Under the pieces are notes generated by a model. The model made no database searches. It was given only the letters and a program-made list of their open reading frames with translations, and was not told the origin of the DNA. Position numbers and translations under genes: made by a program. 64,000 bases of DNA from PFL35 sp041550515 (GTDB taxonomy: Archaea > Thermoplasmatota > E2 > DHVEG-1): NCBI GenBank assembly GCA_041550515.1, contig JBFEOQ010000001.1, positions 62,001 through 126,000 on the forward strand, given 5' to 3'. This document shows, piece by piece, positions 51,950 to 61,813 of this stretch; the first letter of the stretch is position 1, and every line of letters starts with the position of its first letter.

Positions 51950-54900
51950 ATGAGAAAAAGAGCTGAATTTAAAAGCAAACCTGTATCATTTGAGTCAAAA
52001 CATAAAATTGAAGATAAACCAAAAAAATTCAATAAAAAAAGGATTAATTTAGGTAGAAATTGGTGGATAACTGTAGCTTTAATTAGTATTTTTTTATTAG
52101 TTTTATTTTTTAATACATATTTCAATTTTACAAGTGAAATCGCGCTATATTCAGAAGGTGAAGGTTATTCTAAGTATTTGTTATCAGGTCCTGATCCATA
52201 TTACAATCTAAGATTAGTTGAAGGAACTAGTAAAACGGGCATATATCCATATTATTCTGATCCAGATCCTTTATTAAATTATCCTTTAGGTCGATCAGGT
52301 AATCGTGCTCCATTACTTAACATGATGGCGCTGGGTTTTAGTAATTTTTTAGCACCTTTTATTGGAGAAACTGAAGCAATAGGTTATTCTATGCAGTTTG
52401 TACCTGCTTTATTTGGAGCATTACTTGTCTTTCCAATATTTTTTATAGGTAAATTACTTTATAATAAAAAAGCAGGTCTCATAGCTGCTTTTTTTGTTGC
52501 GATAATACCTATACATATTGGTTCTGGTCATGGTTCTGCGTATTCTTTATTTGATCATGATTCATTAAACTTATTACTTTTTTTCCTTACTTTCTTATTT
52601 ATGATAATTAGTCTTAAAGAAAAAAATCATATGAAATCAATTTTTTATGCAATTCTTGCAGGTGTCCCACTTGCAGGCTTATCTATGGTTTGGGTTGAAG
52701 CTCAGTTTTTGTATGTTATTATTGCAATTTATGCTGTTGTTCAGATGATTATTGATATATTTTTTAGTAAATTTGAAATAAATGTATTTAGAACAACCTC
52801 GATTGCTATCTTAACAGGCTACATTATTTCTTTACCAGTTACAATTGCTGATACTGTTGGTTTTACTTTTGATGCGTCATTGTTAATGGTTCTTGTTGTC
52901 ATTGGATTTGGCTTTTTATATTATTTATTTGGTATTAAAAAAATTCCTTGGACTATATCATTACCTTTTATTATTATCTCTGGAGTTATTGGTTTTGGTT
53001 TTCTTTATTTCATTAGAAATTCGAATCTATCAGGTAGTTTAGTTTCTGGTTTTAATAAAGTCTCCAACATTCTTTTTGGTACAGGAATTTATGGTAATAA
53101 AGTCTCTTTGACAATTGCAGAGGCAAATACTTATGAGATTAGTCAGACTGTTATGAACTTTGGTCCTGCATTATATTGGGTTGCTTGGGCTGGATTTATT
53201 TTTATTTTGTGGTATTATTATCGTGATAAACTTCGACGAGAATATTTGTTCCTTGCTGTTTTGTTTATTGTTAATATTTGGCTTGCTGGTACTGCAGGTC
53301 GTTTTTTAAATGATATTGTTCCTTTAATAGCACTTTTTGCTAGTTTTATTACTTGGTTTGTTATCGAAAAAATTGATTACAAACAAATGGTCAAAAATAT
53401 TCGTAGTGCAGGAGGTGGCTTACATGGAATTCGTCGAGGAATAAATTTAATGCATATTTTTGGTGTTATATTTATTGCTTTTATTGTTATTCTTCCTAAT
53501 GTTTTTATTGTTTTTGATGCAGCAATCCCTAGTAAAGCTTATCCTTTAGATGATGATAAAACAGAGTGGAGTAATTGGAAACAAGATTATTTCCTTAATG
53601 ACTCCTATTCCGGTGTTTTTGGTTTATCTTTGTATAAAGAGGGATATTGGGTTGATGCTTTTGATTGGCTTTCAAAACAGGATACAGATATCGAAAATGA
53701 GGGTGATCGTCCTGCTTTTATTTCATGGTGGGATTATGGTTTTTATGAAGCAGCTCTTGGCGGGCATCCAACTGTTGCTGATAACTTCCAGGATGGTATA
53801 CCTCCTGCTTCTAATTTTCATACTGCAACAACTGAAAAAGATGCTGTTTCTATTTGGATTGTTAGATTATTGGAAGGTAATAAAAAAAGTGGAGATGGTA
53901 AACTTTCCCTAAATGTTAAGGATATTTTAGCAAAATACTTAAATCAAGAAAAAGCGGATGCAATAACTAAATGGGTAGAAAACCCATTTTCTTCACCTTC
54001 ATATCATAAATGGATATATGAAGAATTTAATCAATATATTCGTGATGAAATCGATACAAATCTTTTAAAGATTGGTGCTCAATGGGCTATTAATGCTGTT
54101 TATCATGATGTTGTAGATTTATTCAATAATAAGACACATGGTTTAACTGAGGAAGGAGTTACAATGTTATATCATGATCTGCAAGAGGAAACAGGTTATA
54201 GTATTCGTTATTACGGTGTAGAAGGATATGACCGTCAAATTTTCAATATATTTGCTTTTTTATCTGATAAAAGCCTTGTAATACTCGGTAGTCCAGAGGA
54301 TGAATTTGTTGATGTTTTATATAGCGGTTATACGGTTCAACCTGGCGGTGGTATAGATCGTGAGATTACTAATGAGCCTTTTATAGAATATTTACAAATG
54401 TCAGACACTGATAAAAGATATACTGCAGTAACTGGTACATCTTATTCGTATAAAGAACCTTATTTTGATACGATGTTTTACCGAACTTATATAGGCCCAG
54501 CTGAAATAGACTCAACAACAGGACAAAAAAGTACGTACAACTGGCAAGTACCTTGTCTTGATATGAAACATTTTTATGCTGAATTTATTTCAAATTTATC
54601 TAATCCTTTCTTGCAATACCCTGGAACAAATAAAGCTGCTGTTGTAATTGCTAAATATTATGAAGGTGCTACTATAAATGGTAGTGTTTATTTCCAAGGT
54701 AAACCTATTTCGAATAATGTAACTGTTGTAGTAAGAAAAAATCTTTCTTATGTCCCAGGTGATACTTCTTTTGATACACCAATTGATTATGATAAACATG
54801 AGATAATTACTGGTCAAAACAACACTTATAATTTTAGTTTGATCGCTGGGGCAGGATCTTATATTTCTGTTATTAGAAATCCAGAATTAAGATATTATGA

Positions 54901-56269
54901 TAGAGGAATTTTACCATTTAATATGAAGTCGGTGATGTTTAATGGTGAAACTGGTCAAGACTATACAGCTATTAGCGATGATGATGCTATGAGAAGAGCA
55001 GGCTCTAATTTTGAGAGAACAATTAATATTACTATCGATCCTGCAAATGTTAGTGGATATGTTTATGAAAATCTTGATAGTAAAAGTGGGTATAATACAA
55101 CTGATAATCCCTTAGAAAATGCAGTAATTTTATTTTATGAAATTAATAAATTTAATGAAACTCAGATTGCTAATGGAATGCTTGTTCCAGAGGAAGTAGA
55201 AAGTACTCCTACAAAAGAAGTTTTTACTGATGAATTTGGTTATTATAATTTATCTGGACTTTTACCTGGTTATTATGCTTTGAATGCTTATATAAGTGAT
55301 TATTTAATTTATCAGGAGATTGTATCATTTCAATCAGGCGATAATAGTTTAGATATAGAGAGACCTATTAATTCTAGTATTAGTGGTACTGTATATTATG
55401 ATAATGACGATAATTCAATTTATAATTCTGATATAGATGAAAAAATTAGTGATGCAACAGTTCAGCTAATTTATTATTCCAATGTACAAAATAACTATTT
55501 GGAGGCGAAAAATACAACAACAGATAGTAATGGTTACTATTCATTTGAGGATGTTGTTCCATCTGATAATTATTTGATTCAAGCAATTAAAGGTTCTGAG
55601 TATGAAGCGGTACAGCAAATAACAGTTGAGGCAAATACAACACAGATGATTAATATTTCAATGAGCTTTACCCCTGTAAACGTTTCAGGTTATGCAAAAT
55701 ATCTTAATGCTGCTGTTGAGGGAGCCACTATTACTTTTGAGAAAGATGAGTCTATTTCAGATAATACTGCAGTAAATGGTGAAGCTAATACAGATGAGAA
55801 GGGTTATTATTCAGTTCGTTTGCAACCTGGTTCGTATAATATAACTATTATAAAAGAAACAACTGCTTTGGAATATTATCTAGAAGGTGAGAAATTAACA
55901 ATAACTAAAGGACAAGAAACTGCAAGTAAAAACTTTGAACTTATTAAGAAATCCATAACAGTTACCGGTAAAACACTTTATGATACTTCTGGTTTTAGCA
56001 ATGTTACTGTTGAGTTTAATAGTGATATTTCTGTGGAAAATAATACAGCTATAAGCGGTAATGTCATATCTGATATAAATGGTGATTACACTATTGAACT
56101 TACTCCTGGATCTTATACGGTTTCAATAATTAATAAACAGGTAAATGAGTCTGGTATATTATATGTTTATACAACGCCTGATGATATAACATTGGTAGTA
56201 TCTGAAACAGATATAATACCTGGTAAAGTTTTAAACATAGAATTAGTTAGAGAAATCAGAGAAACATAG
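51950..56269 (+). CDS. aglB: AglB/STT3 oligosaccharyltransferase with C-terminal repeat domains
   Basis: Transfers glycan from a lipid carrier to asparagine of exported proteins. It is very long (1439 residues). A basic N-terminus precedes about 13 membrane helices up to residue 510; the first loop has GPDPYYNLRLVEG with the catalytic acidic residue, and SWWDYGFYEAALGG (W593-G597) is the STT3 signature at the start of the outside domain. From about residue 905 on there are five beta-sandwich repeats resembling carboxypeptidase regulatory-like domains (starting near 905, 1033, 1143, 1245, 1337), each with a G-x-V start and a GYY(N/S)-type strand. AGGTG precedes the ATG; TATA at TTATATATAA (51899). 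Confidence 0.93.
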   Translation: MRKRAEFKSKPVSFESKHKIEDKPKKFNKKRINLGRNWWITVALISIFLLVLFFNTYFNFTSEIALYSEGEGYSKYLLSGPDPYYNLRLVEGTSKTGIYPYYSDPDPLLNYPLGRSGNRAPLLNMMALGFSNFLAPFIGETEAIGYSMQFVPALFGALLVFPIFFIGKLLYNKKAGLIAAFFVAIIPIHIGSGHGSAYSLFDHDSLNLLLFFLTFLFMIISLKEKNHMKSIFYAILAGVPLAGLSMVWVEAQFLYVIIAIYAVVQMIIDIFFSKFEINVFRTTSIAILTGYIISLPVTIADTVGFTFDASLLMVLVVIGFGFLYYLFGIKKIPWTISLPFIIISGVIGFGFLYFIRNSNLSGSLVSGFNKVSNILFGTGIYGNKVSLTIAEANTYEISQTVMNFGPALYWVAWAGFIFILWYYYRDKLRREYLFLAVLFIVNIWLAGTAGRFLNDIVPLIALFASFITWFVIEKIDYKQMVKNIRSAGGGLHGIRRGINLMHIFGVIFIAFIVILPNVFIVFDAAIPSKAYPLDDDKTEWSNWKQDYFLNDSYSGVFGLSLYKEGYWVDAFDWLSKQDTDIENEGDRPAFISWWDYGFYEAALGGHPTVADNFQDGIPPASNFHTATTEKDAVSIWIVRLLEGNKKSGDGKLSLNVKDILAKYLNQEKADAITKWVENPFSSPSYHKWIYEEFNQYIRDEIDTNLLKIGAQWAINAVYHDVVDLFNNKTHGLTEEGVTMLYHDLQEETGYSIRYYGVEGYDRQIFNIFAFLSDKSLVILGSPEDEFVDVLYSGYTVQPGGGIDREITNEPFIEYLQMSDTDKRYTAVTGTSYSYKEPYFDTMFYRTYIGPAEIDSTTGQKSTYNWQVPCLDMKHFYAEFISNLSNPFLQYPGTNKAAVVIAKYYEGATINGSVYFQGKPISNNVTVVVRKNLSYVPGDTSFDTPIDYDKHEIITGQNNTYNFSLIAGAGSYISVIRNPELRYYDRGILPFNMKSVMFNGETGQDYTAISDDDAMRRAGSNFERTINITIDPANVSGYVYENLDSKSGYNTTDNPLENAVILFYEINKFNETQIANGMLVPEEVESTPTKEVFTDEFGYYNLSGLLPGYYALNAYISDYLIYQEIVSFQSGDNSLDIERPINSSISGTVYYDNDDNSIYNSDIDEKISDATVQLIYYSNVQNNYLEAKNTTTDSNGYYSFEDVVPSDNYLIQAIKGSEYEAVQQITVEANTTQMINISMSFTPVNVSGYAKYLNAAVEGATITFEKDESISDNTAVNGEANTDEKGYYSVRLQPGSYNITIIKETTALEYYLEGEKLTITKGQETASKNFELIKKSITVTGKTLYDTSGFSNVTVEFNSDISVENNTAISGNVISDINGDYTIELTPGSYTVSIINKQVNESGILYVYTTPDDITLVVSETDIIPGKVLNIELVREIRET

Positions 56270-56331
56270 CTATAATAATTAATCTAATTTTTTTCCAATC
56301 TTTTTTAATCTTTTTTTTTATATTACTTTTG

Positions 56332-56931
56332 ATGATTGATATTAAAAATGGTAAAAATACTGTTATATATGCTAGAAATGTTATTGAGGAATATGTAAAA
56401 AATAAAAAAATTCCTTTATGCAATTTTTCAGGTGTTTTTAAAGATAAAAAAGGTGCTTTTGTTACAATTCACACTTATCCTGATTATAATCTTCGAGGTT
56501 GTATTGGAATTCCTTTACCTGTTATGAGTTTGTGTGATGCTATTAAAGAGGGTGCTACATCTGCAACTCATGATCCACGTTTTCCACCACTTAAAGAAGA
56601 AGAACTAGATGATATTGTTATTGAGGTTACAGTTTTATCTACTCCTAAATTAATTAAGATTAAAAATCCAAAGGATTATTTTAAGGATATTGTTATTGGC
56701 TGTCATGGTTTAATTGTTGAACAGGGTTTTTATAAAGGTTTATTATTGCCACAAGTACCTTTAGAGCAGGGTTGGGATATAGAAGAATTTCTAAATCATA
56801 CATGTATTAAAGCGGGCCTTATGCCTGATGCATGGTTTGATAAACAAACTAAAGTTTACAAGTTTGGCGGTCAAGTTTTCACAGAAATCAAACCTAGAGG
56901 TGAAATAAAGGAGAAGAAACTTAATGAATGA
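56332..56931 (+). CDS. AMMECR1-domain protein (AmmeMemoRadiSam system protein A)
   Basis: 199-residue single-domain AMMECR1 protein. The diagnostic segment is YNLRGCIGIPLPVMSL (near residue 60), then SATHDPRFPPLKEEELDDIVIEVTVLS and KGLLLPQVPLEQGWDIEEFLNHTCIKAG with its conserved LPQV and cysteine. This family is found with Memo and radical-SAM proteins in a module thought to modify a biomolecule, but neither partner is here. I choose the ATG at 56332 over a TTG just before. It overlaps pyrC by 8 bases. Confidence 0.92.
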   Translation: MIDIKNGKNTVIYARNVIEEYVKNKKIPLCNFSGVFKDKKGAFVTIHTYPDYNLRGCIGIPLPVMSLCDAIKEGATSATHDPRFPPLKEEELDDIVIEVTVLSTPKLIKIKNPKDYFKDIVIGCHGLIVEQGFYKGLLLPQVPLEQGWDIEEFLNHTCIKAGLMPDAWFDKQTKVYKFGGQVFTEIKPRGEIKEKKLNE

Positions 56932-58210
56932 GCTGGTTGTTAAAGGTAAAATTTTTTTCCGTGGGGATTTTCAGGATTCTTGTATCTGTATTGATAATGG
57001 AAAAATAACTCAGATAAAAAAAAATTCAACTGGTTATAAAACCCTTGATTTTAAAAATAAAATTATTTTACCAACCGGAGTTGATATTCATGTTCATTTC
57101 CGTGAGCCAGGTTTAACTAATAAAGAGGATTGGTTTTCTGGTAGTGTTGCAGCAGCTTTTGGCGGTGTTAGCAGTGTTTTTGATATGCCTAATACTATCC
57201 CTCAAACTACTTGTATTGATACAATTAATGATAAGATTAGTATTGCTGAAAATAAATCAATTGTTGATTTTGGAGTTTATGCAGGGATTACAAATGATAA
57301 CTTTGATCTTATTGAAATAATTGGTAATAAATGCAGTGGATTTAAACTTTTTTTAGGTGGTAGTACTCTTTCTTTGTCTTTTGATAAAAAACGTCTTCGT
57401 GAGGTTTTTGATTTAGTAGGTATTTCAAACAAGGCTATTCTAGTTCATGCTGAAGATGAAGAATGTTTGATTAAACATAAAAATGTTGAGACTAACTTGT
57501 CAGATCATATGCGTTTTCACCCTAGTATTTGTGAAGAGTTATCTATAAATGAGGTTTTACATGCTGCTAATGGACTTGGTACTAAAGTACATATTTGTCA
57601 TGTTTCTTCCTGTTTGGGTATTGAACTTTTAAAGAAAAAACCTAGTAATATCAGTTTTGGAATAACTCCTCATCATTGTCTATTAAATATTGAAAATAAA
57701 AAAAGTTCAGAAGGTTTATTTAAGGTTAATCCACCAATTAGAACTAGTTTTGATAGAGAATCTTTGTTTTCTTCTGTGAAGTCAGGTTGTGTTGATGTTC
57801 TTGAGTCTGATCATGCACCTCATACTTATGATGAAAAAATTGGAGATTTTGATGAAGTTCCTAGTGGTGTACCGGGAATTGAAACAATATATCCCTTGTT
57901 TTTATTTTTAGCAAAAAAAGGAGTGATTAGTTTTCAACGTTTAGTTTCTTTGTTTTGCAGTACACCTGCCAATCTTTTAGGAATTAGAAAAGGTCATCTT
58001 GAACCAGGTTATGACGCTGATTTTATTGTTGTTGATATTAAAAAAGACTGTAAAATTAAATCTCAAAATTTGCATTCTCGTTGTGGTTGGACTCCTTTTG
58101 AGAATTGGCCTGCAATATTTCCTGAGGATGTTTTTATTCGTGGGGAAAAAGTTATAGAGAATTGCAGGATCCAGGTCGAAAAGGGTTTTGGAAATTTTAT
58201 TGGAGTATAA
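56924..58210 (+). CDS. pyrC: Dihydroorotase
   Basis: Third step of pyrimidine synthesis: carbamoyl aspartate to dihydroorotate. The 428 residues carry the metal-binding DIHVHFREPGLTNKEDW, a carboxylated lysine in GFKLFLGGSTL, histidines in LVHAEDEE and VHICHVSS, and the catalytic DHAPHTYDEK. The class fits the type I (longer) dihydroorotases. Starts inside the end of the AMMECR1 gene, with GGAG 10 bases upstream, and precedes the COG2426 exporter gene by 4 bases. PyrG is found 34 kb away. Confidence 0.94.
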   Translation: MNELVVKGKIFFRGDFQDSCICIDNGKITQIKKNSTGYKTLDFKNKIILPTGVDIHVHFREPGLTNKEDWFSGSVAAAFGGVSSVFDMPNTIPQTTCIDTINDKISIAENKSIVDFGVYAGITNDNFDLIEIIGNKCSGFKLFLGGSTLSLSFDKKRLREVFDLVGISNKAILVHAEDEECLIKHKNVETNLSDHMRFHPSICEELSINEVLHAANGLGTKVHICHVSSCLGIELLKKKPSNISFGITPHHCLLNIENKKSSEGLFKVNPPIRTSFDRESLFSSVKSGCVDVLESDHAPHTYDEKIGDFDEVPSGVPGIETIYPLFLFLAKKGVISFQRLVSLFCSTPANLLGIRKGHLEPGYDADFIVVDIKKDCKIKSQNLHSRCGWTPFENWPAIFPEDVFIRGEKVIENCRIQVEKGFGNFIGV

Positions 58211-58214
58211 AATA

Positions 58215-58694
58215 ATGCTTGAGAATTTACCTGAATGGTTTTGGATTTTTTTCACTTCTATGATTCCCTGGTGGGAAGGCAGATATGCTATTGTTATGGC
58301 TATGATTCATTTTGGTTGGAACTGGTTTGAGGCAATACCCTTTGCTATACTTGGTAATATTCTACCTGTTCCTTTTATTTTGTTTTTCTTTCATTATATT
58401 GAAAAATGGCTAAGAAATTTTAAGTTTTGGTCTAAATTGATGGATTGGCTTTTTTCCAAAACTCGTAAACGCGCAAGTTCTAAGATAAGTCGCTATAAAA
58501 ATCTTGGATTATTAATGTTTGTAGCAGTTCCTTTACCATTTACTGGTGCTTGGACTGGTGCTTTAATTGCGTACTTATTTGATTTGAAGTTTACAAGATC
58601 ACTCTTTACAATTTTTACTGGAGTGATTATCGCTGCTTTTATTATGGTTGGATTAACTTTGATTTTTGGAAATATATTTGGCTTTCGGTTTTAA
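58215..58694 (+). CDS. Small multi-drug export family membrane protein (COG2426)
   Basis: About 159 residues with four to five membrane helices. The pattern LPEWFWIFFTSMIPWWEGRYAI at the start and AVPLPFTGAWTGALIAYLF near residue 105 are the two conserved pore-like motifs of this family. I start at the ATG at 58215, where GGAG lies 6 bases upstream, rather than an ATG 27 bases earlier inside pyrC. The name drug export comes from family annotation only; the natural substrate is unknown. Confidence 0.85.
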   Translation: MLENLPEWFWIFFTSMIPWWEGRYAIVMAMIHFGWNWFEAIPFAILGNILPVPFILFFFHYIEKWLRNFKFWSKLMDWLFSKTRKRASSKISRYKNLGLLMFVAVPLPFTGAWTGALIAYLFDLKFTRSLFTIFTGVIIAAFIMVGLTLIFGNIFGFRF

Positions 58695-58712
58695 GATATA
58701 TGGGTATGTGAT

Positions 58713-59492
58713 ATGGATGAAAATATAAAATTACTCGCCATAAAAACTGCTGAGAGTGTGGCTAGAAAAGTAAAAAAAGCTTGTATTACTGATTTTTATA
58801 AATTTGGGAATACCATTGGTCTTGGTGCTGATGGTACTTTTACTAAATTTATTGATAAACTAGCTGAAGATGCAGCCCTAGGTATAATTAATAAATCTAA
58901 AATTAAGGTTAATATTTTAAGTGAAGAAGCTGGTTTTATTGATAATGGGGGAAAATATACTTTTATTTTAGATCCACTAGATGGTACACGAAATGCATAT
59001 CGAGGAATTCCTTTTTACTCAGTTTCAATTGCCATTGGTAAAAAGAGGATAAGTGATGTTGAATATGGTATTGTTAAAAATATTCCAACAGGTGATGTTT
59101 ATTCCGCTGAGAGGGATTTTGGTTCTTTTTTAAATGGAAAACGTTTTTGTGTTCCTGAAATTCCAGATAAAGAACTTTTATCCTCTCTTGCACTAGGTAA
59201 AAATTTTGATAAAGTAACTTTAAAGTTTGCAAAAAGAGATAAAGTTCGTTCTCTTGGCTCTTCTTCACTTGAGATGTGTATGGTTGCAATTGGTGGTCTT
59301 GATTACTTTATAGTTGGTAAAGAATATCTTAGAGTTATTGATATTGCAGCATCAACTTTGATTTTACGTGAAGCTGGTGGTTTTGTTACAAATATCCATG
59401 GTGAAAAATTAGACATGCCCTTTGACTTAGAGGAACGAACTAGTGTTGTTGCTGCTTGTAATATGAATTTAATCAAAAAAATTATTTTTTAA
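58713..59492 (+). CDS. Inositol monophosphatase / archaeal class IV fructose-bisphosphatase family
   Basis: Magnesium-dependent phosphatase of 259 residues: ADGTFTKFIDKLAEDAA, the acidic EEAG loop, the hallmark DPLDGTRNAYRGIPFYSVSIAIG (near residue 90), and a C-terminal RVIDIAASTLILREAGG. In archaea such proteins hydrolyse inositol 1-phosphate and fructose 1,6-bisphosphate; with PEP synthase and enolase here, a gluconeogenic role is plausible. A GGGT precedes the ATG. Its end overlaps a small zinc-protein gene on the other strand by 11 bases. Confidence 0.87.
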   Translation: MDENIKLLAIKTAESVARKVKKACITDFYKFGNTIGLGADGTFTKFIDKLAEDAALGIINKSKIKVNILSEEAGFIDNGGKYTFILDPLDGTRNAYRGIPFYSVSIAIGKKRISDVEYGIVKNIPTGDVYSAERDFGSFLNGKRFCVPEIPDKELLSSLALGKNFDKVTLKFAKRDKVRSLGSSSLEMCMVAIGGLDYFIVGKEYLRVIDIAASTLILREAGGFVTNIHGEKLDMPFDLEERTSVVAACNMNLIKKIIF

Positions 59493-59637
59493 ATTCTTTT
59501 ATATTTTCAAGTATGCTTTTCCATTCGATTATATCTCTACATTTTCCACAGTAACCATTATAGTTTTCATATTCAAATTTATGCATTTTTCTATTGCAAT
59601 ATTTACATTTAAATTTACATTCTTTATCGTTTATCAT
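59482..59637 (-). CDS. Small zinc-ribbon-like protein (51 aa)
   Basis: Reads from an ATG just after the nucS stop and ends within the IMPase gene end on the other strand. Cysteines 7, 11, 14, 30 and 33 form CKYC...CGKC pairs around FEYENYNGY, a typical small zinc-ribbon pattern, followed by a charged helix. GGAT lies 5 bases before the ATG. Tandem location and spacing suggest co-transcription with nucS. Function unknown; perhaps a nucleic-acid-binding helper. Coding nature is supported by the cysteine pattern and lack of overlap with other genes. Confidence 0.65.
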   Translation of the reverse strand: MINDKECKFKCKYCNRKMHKFEYENYNGYCGKCRDIIEWKSILENIKEFKK

Positions 59638-59639
59638 TT

Positions 59640-60407
59640 TTATCCAATAAATTCTTTTAGAGTTTTTTGATTATCATCAGGAAGTATTACTTTTCTTTCT
59701 ACTTCAATCCATTCAAGTTTATATTCCGAAAGTAAGTTTTTTACCATATCCGGAATTTTTGGTGCACATAGTATACCTCGTATATTTGCTTTATCAACAT
59801 CTTTTTTTATATCTTTAACATACATGCGTAATTGATGAACAGAACTAATATTTGCTAGACTTCTTTTCACCTCTATTATAACAGGTGTATGGTTTTTATC
59901 AAAACAAAATAAATCAATCATACCTGATTTTACAGGTTTTTCTCTTTTGATAACTCTAAGTCCTTCTTCAATAATTGAGGGATTATTAATGATTTGATTT
60001 ACTACATCTAATTCCATTCCTGAAATTATGATTTTTGCTTTGTCTTTTAGAGAAGTTATAGTTATAAATTTTATTTTTCTAAATTTTATTTTCATTTTTT
60101 CTGGAGGTTTTTTGTTATATGATTTTAAAACTAATTTATCCTCTTTTAATGTGAACTTTGTTTTACTACCTGTGGGTTGCCAATTTATTGGTTCACGCAT
60201 CTTGGATTGATGAACAAGAACTGTTCCATCTTGTTTTATCATAATTATTCGTTCACCCCAATCTAAAAAAGAACGAGCTCTGCCTTTATAATCAATTATA
60301 CAGTCACCACCAAGTATAATCATTGTTTTATCAGGTTTACTTGTATGATTTTTTTTAATAAATTCTAAAGCATCTGAACTATTTGGATTAACAAGGTTTT
60401 TAGTCAT
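59640..60407 (-). CDS. nucS: Endonuclease NucS (EndoMS)
   Basis: Mismatch-specific or branched-DNA endonuclease used in archaeal non-canonical mismatch repair with PCNA. The 255 residues have the N-terminal binding domain (IILGGDCIIDYKGRARSFLDWGERIIMIKQDG) and the nuclease domain with the D...E-x-K catalytic set in IDLFCFDKNHTPVIIEVKRS and the QLRMYVKDI helix. GGAAGC precedes the ATG. The C-terminus (TLKEFIG) has a possible short PCNA-binding element, not certain. Divergent from the GGGP synthase gene. Confidence 0.94.
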   Translation of the reverse strand: MTKNLVNPNSSDALEFIKKNHTSKPDKTMIILGGDCIIDYKGRARSFLDWGERIIMIKQDGTVLVHQSKMREPINWQPTGSKTKFTLKEDKLVLKSYNKKPPEKMKIKFRKIKFITITSLKDKAKIIISGMELDVVNQIINNPSIIEEGLRVIKREKPVKSGMIDLFCFDKNHTPVIIEVKRSLANISSVHQLRMYVKDIKKDVDKANIRGILCAPKIPDMVKNLLSEYKLEWIEVERKVILPDDNQKTLKEFIG

Positions 60408-60503
60408 ATAGCTTCCTTTAAAATTGATATGTTCGTGGGTATAATTGTTTGTTTTGGTTATATATGAACATTTTAAATACTAGTTCTTGATTGAAAACTT
60501 CAG

Positions 60504-61241
60504 ATGAGTGTTACAGATTATATCCTTAAAAAATTAAATAAAAAAAAACTACATTTTTCATTACTTGATCCCGAAGATCAAACACCACATCAAGCAGGTA
60601 ATCTTTCAAGAATTGCAGAGGAGGCAGGCTCTTCAGCTATAATGGTGGGAGGATCAACTCTTTCATCTAGTTTTCAAGTTGATAATACAGTAAAAGCAAT
60701 AAAAAAAAAATCTAACCTTCCAGTTATATTATTTCCTTCTGGTGTAAAATTTCTCAGTAAATATGCTGATGCAATTTTTTTTATGAGTTGTCTAAATTCA
60801 CGTAACCTAGGTTTTTTAATTAGAGAACATGTTCAAGGATCATCATTTATTAAACAAGTTGGAATTGAACCAATATCCATGGGTTATTTAATAGTTGAAC
60901 CAGGTATGACTGTAGCAAAAATGGGAGAGGTTGATTTAGTTAAACGTGATGACTTACAAACAGCTGTTGGCTATGCTCTGGCATCACAATATTTTGGAAT
61001 GAAATTTTTTTATCTTGAAGCTGGTTCAGGCGCATCTCAACCTGTAACAAATGAGATGATTACAGAAGTTAAAAAAAATACTAATATTCCTCTAATAGTC
61101 GGGGGTGGTATTCGTTCTGCTAAAAAAGCCCATGAAAAAGCTCTTGCAGGTGCAGATATAATTGTTACAGGTACAACTCTTGAAAAAGATAAAAACATTG
61201 ATAAAACATTAAGAGAAATTATAAAAGCAATTGAAGAGTAA
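60504..61241 (+). CDS. Geranylgeranylglyceryl phosphate synthase
   Basis: Makes the first ether bond of archaeal lipids from glycerol-1-phosphate and geranylgeranyl diphosphate. The 245-residue TIM barrel contains HFSLLDPEDQTP, EEAGSSAIMVGGST, YLEAGSGASQPV (near residue 173) and VGGGIRSAKKAHEKALAGADIIVTGT, the phosphate-binding end. TTTTAAATACT near 60473 suggests a nearly leaderless transcript. Followed directly by ubiX. With the two reductases in the window, this gives three enzymes of isoprenoid lipid synthesis. Confidence 0.94.
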   Translation: MSVTDYILKKLNKKKLHFSLLDPEDQTPHQAGNLSRIAEEAGSSAIMVGGSTLSSSFQVDNTVKAIKKKSNLPVILFPSGVKFLSKYADAIFFMSCLNSRNLGFLIREHVQGSSFIKQVGIEPISMGYLIVEPGMTVAKMGEVDLVKRDDLQTAVGYALASQYFGMKFFYLEAGSGASQPVTNEMITEVKKNTNIPLIVGGGIRSAKKAHEKALAGADIIVTGTTLEKDKNIDKTLREIIKAIEE

Positions 61242-61802
61242 ATGATTTTTATGAATTTATTACTATCTATTGGTGGCGCATCAGGTTGTATATATGGTAT
61301 ACGTCTTTTATATGAACTTAAAAATGCAGATTTTCAAACACATTTAATTATTTCTAATAATGCTAAAAAAATCATAGAATATGAGACAAATTATAAATTT
61401 TCAGATTTAAAAAATAAAGCTGATTTATATTTTGAAAATAATAATATGTTTGCAGGTCCCGCGAGCGGTTCTTATAATTTAGATGCAATGATTATTTGTC
61501 CATGTAGTATGAAAACACTTTCTGCAATCGCAAATGGTTACGGGAACACTCTTACTAGTAGAGCTGCTAGTTGTATTTTAAAAGAAGGAAAAAAATTGAT
61601 TCTAGTTCCTCGCGAAACTCCTTTTGATTTAATTACTGTTCAAAATATTGAAAAAGTAATGCTTGCTGGTGCATCTATCATTCCTGCAATGCCTGCTTTT
61701 TATCATAAACCGAAAAAAATAGATGGTCTTATTGATTTTATAGTAGGTAAAATACTTGATCAATTAAATGTTAATCATTCTCTATATAAACGCTGGATTT
61801 AA
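61242..61802 (+). CDS. ubiX: UbiX-type flavin prenyltransferase
   Basis: Attaches a dimethylallyl group to FMN to make prenyl-FMN for UbiD-type decarboxylases. The 186 residues contain SIGGASGCIYGIRLLYEL, the AGPASGSYNLDAMIICPCSMKTLSAIANGYGNTLTSRAA segment in parts, and LVPRETPFDLITVQNI, PAMPAFYHKPK. Start at ATG 61242 directly after the GGGP synthase stop; a second ATG at 61251 is nearer to the usual N-terminus. No ubiD gene is in the window. Linkage to GGGP synthase suggests shared isoprenoid use. Confidence 0.93.
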   Translation: MIFMNLLLSIGGASGCIYGIRLLYELKNADFQTHLIISNNAKKIIEYETNYKFSDLKNKADLYFENNNMFAGPASGSYNLDAMIICPCSMKTLSAIANGYGNTLTSRAASCILKEGKKLILVPRETPFDLITVQNIEKVMLAGASIIPAMPAFYHKPKKIDGLIDFIVGKILDQLNVNHSLYKRWI

Positions 61803-61813
61803 TTTTTTTAGGT

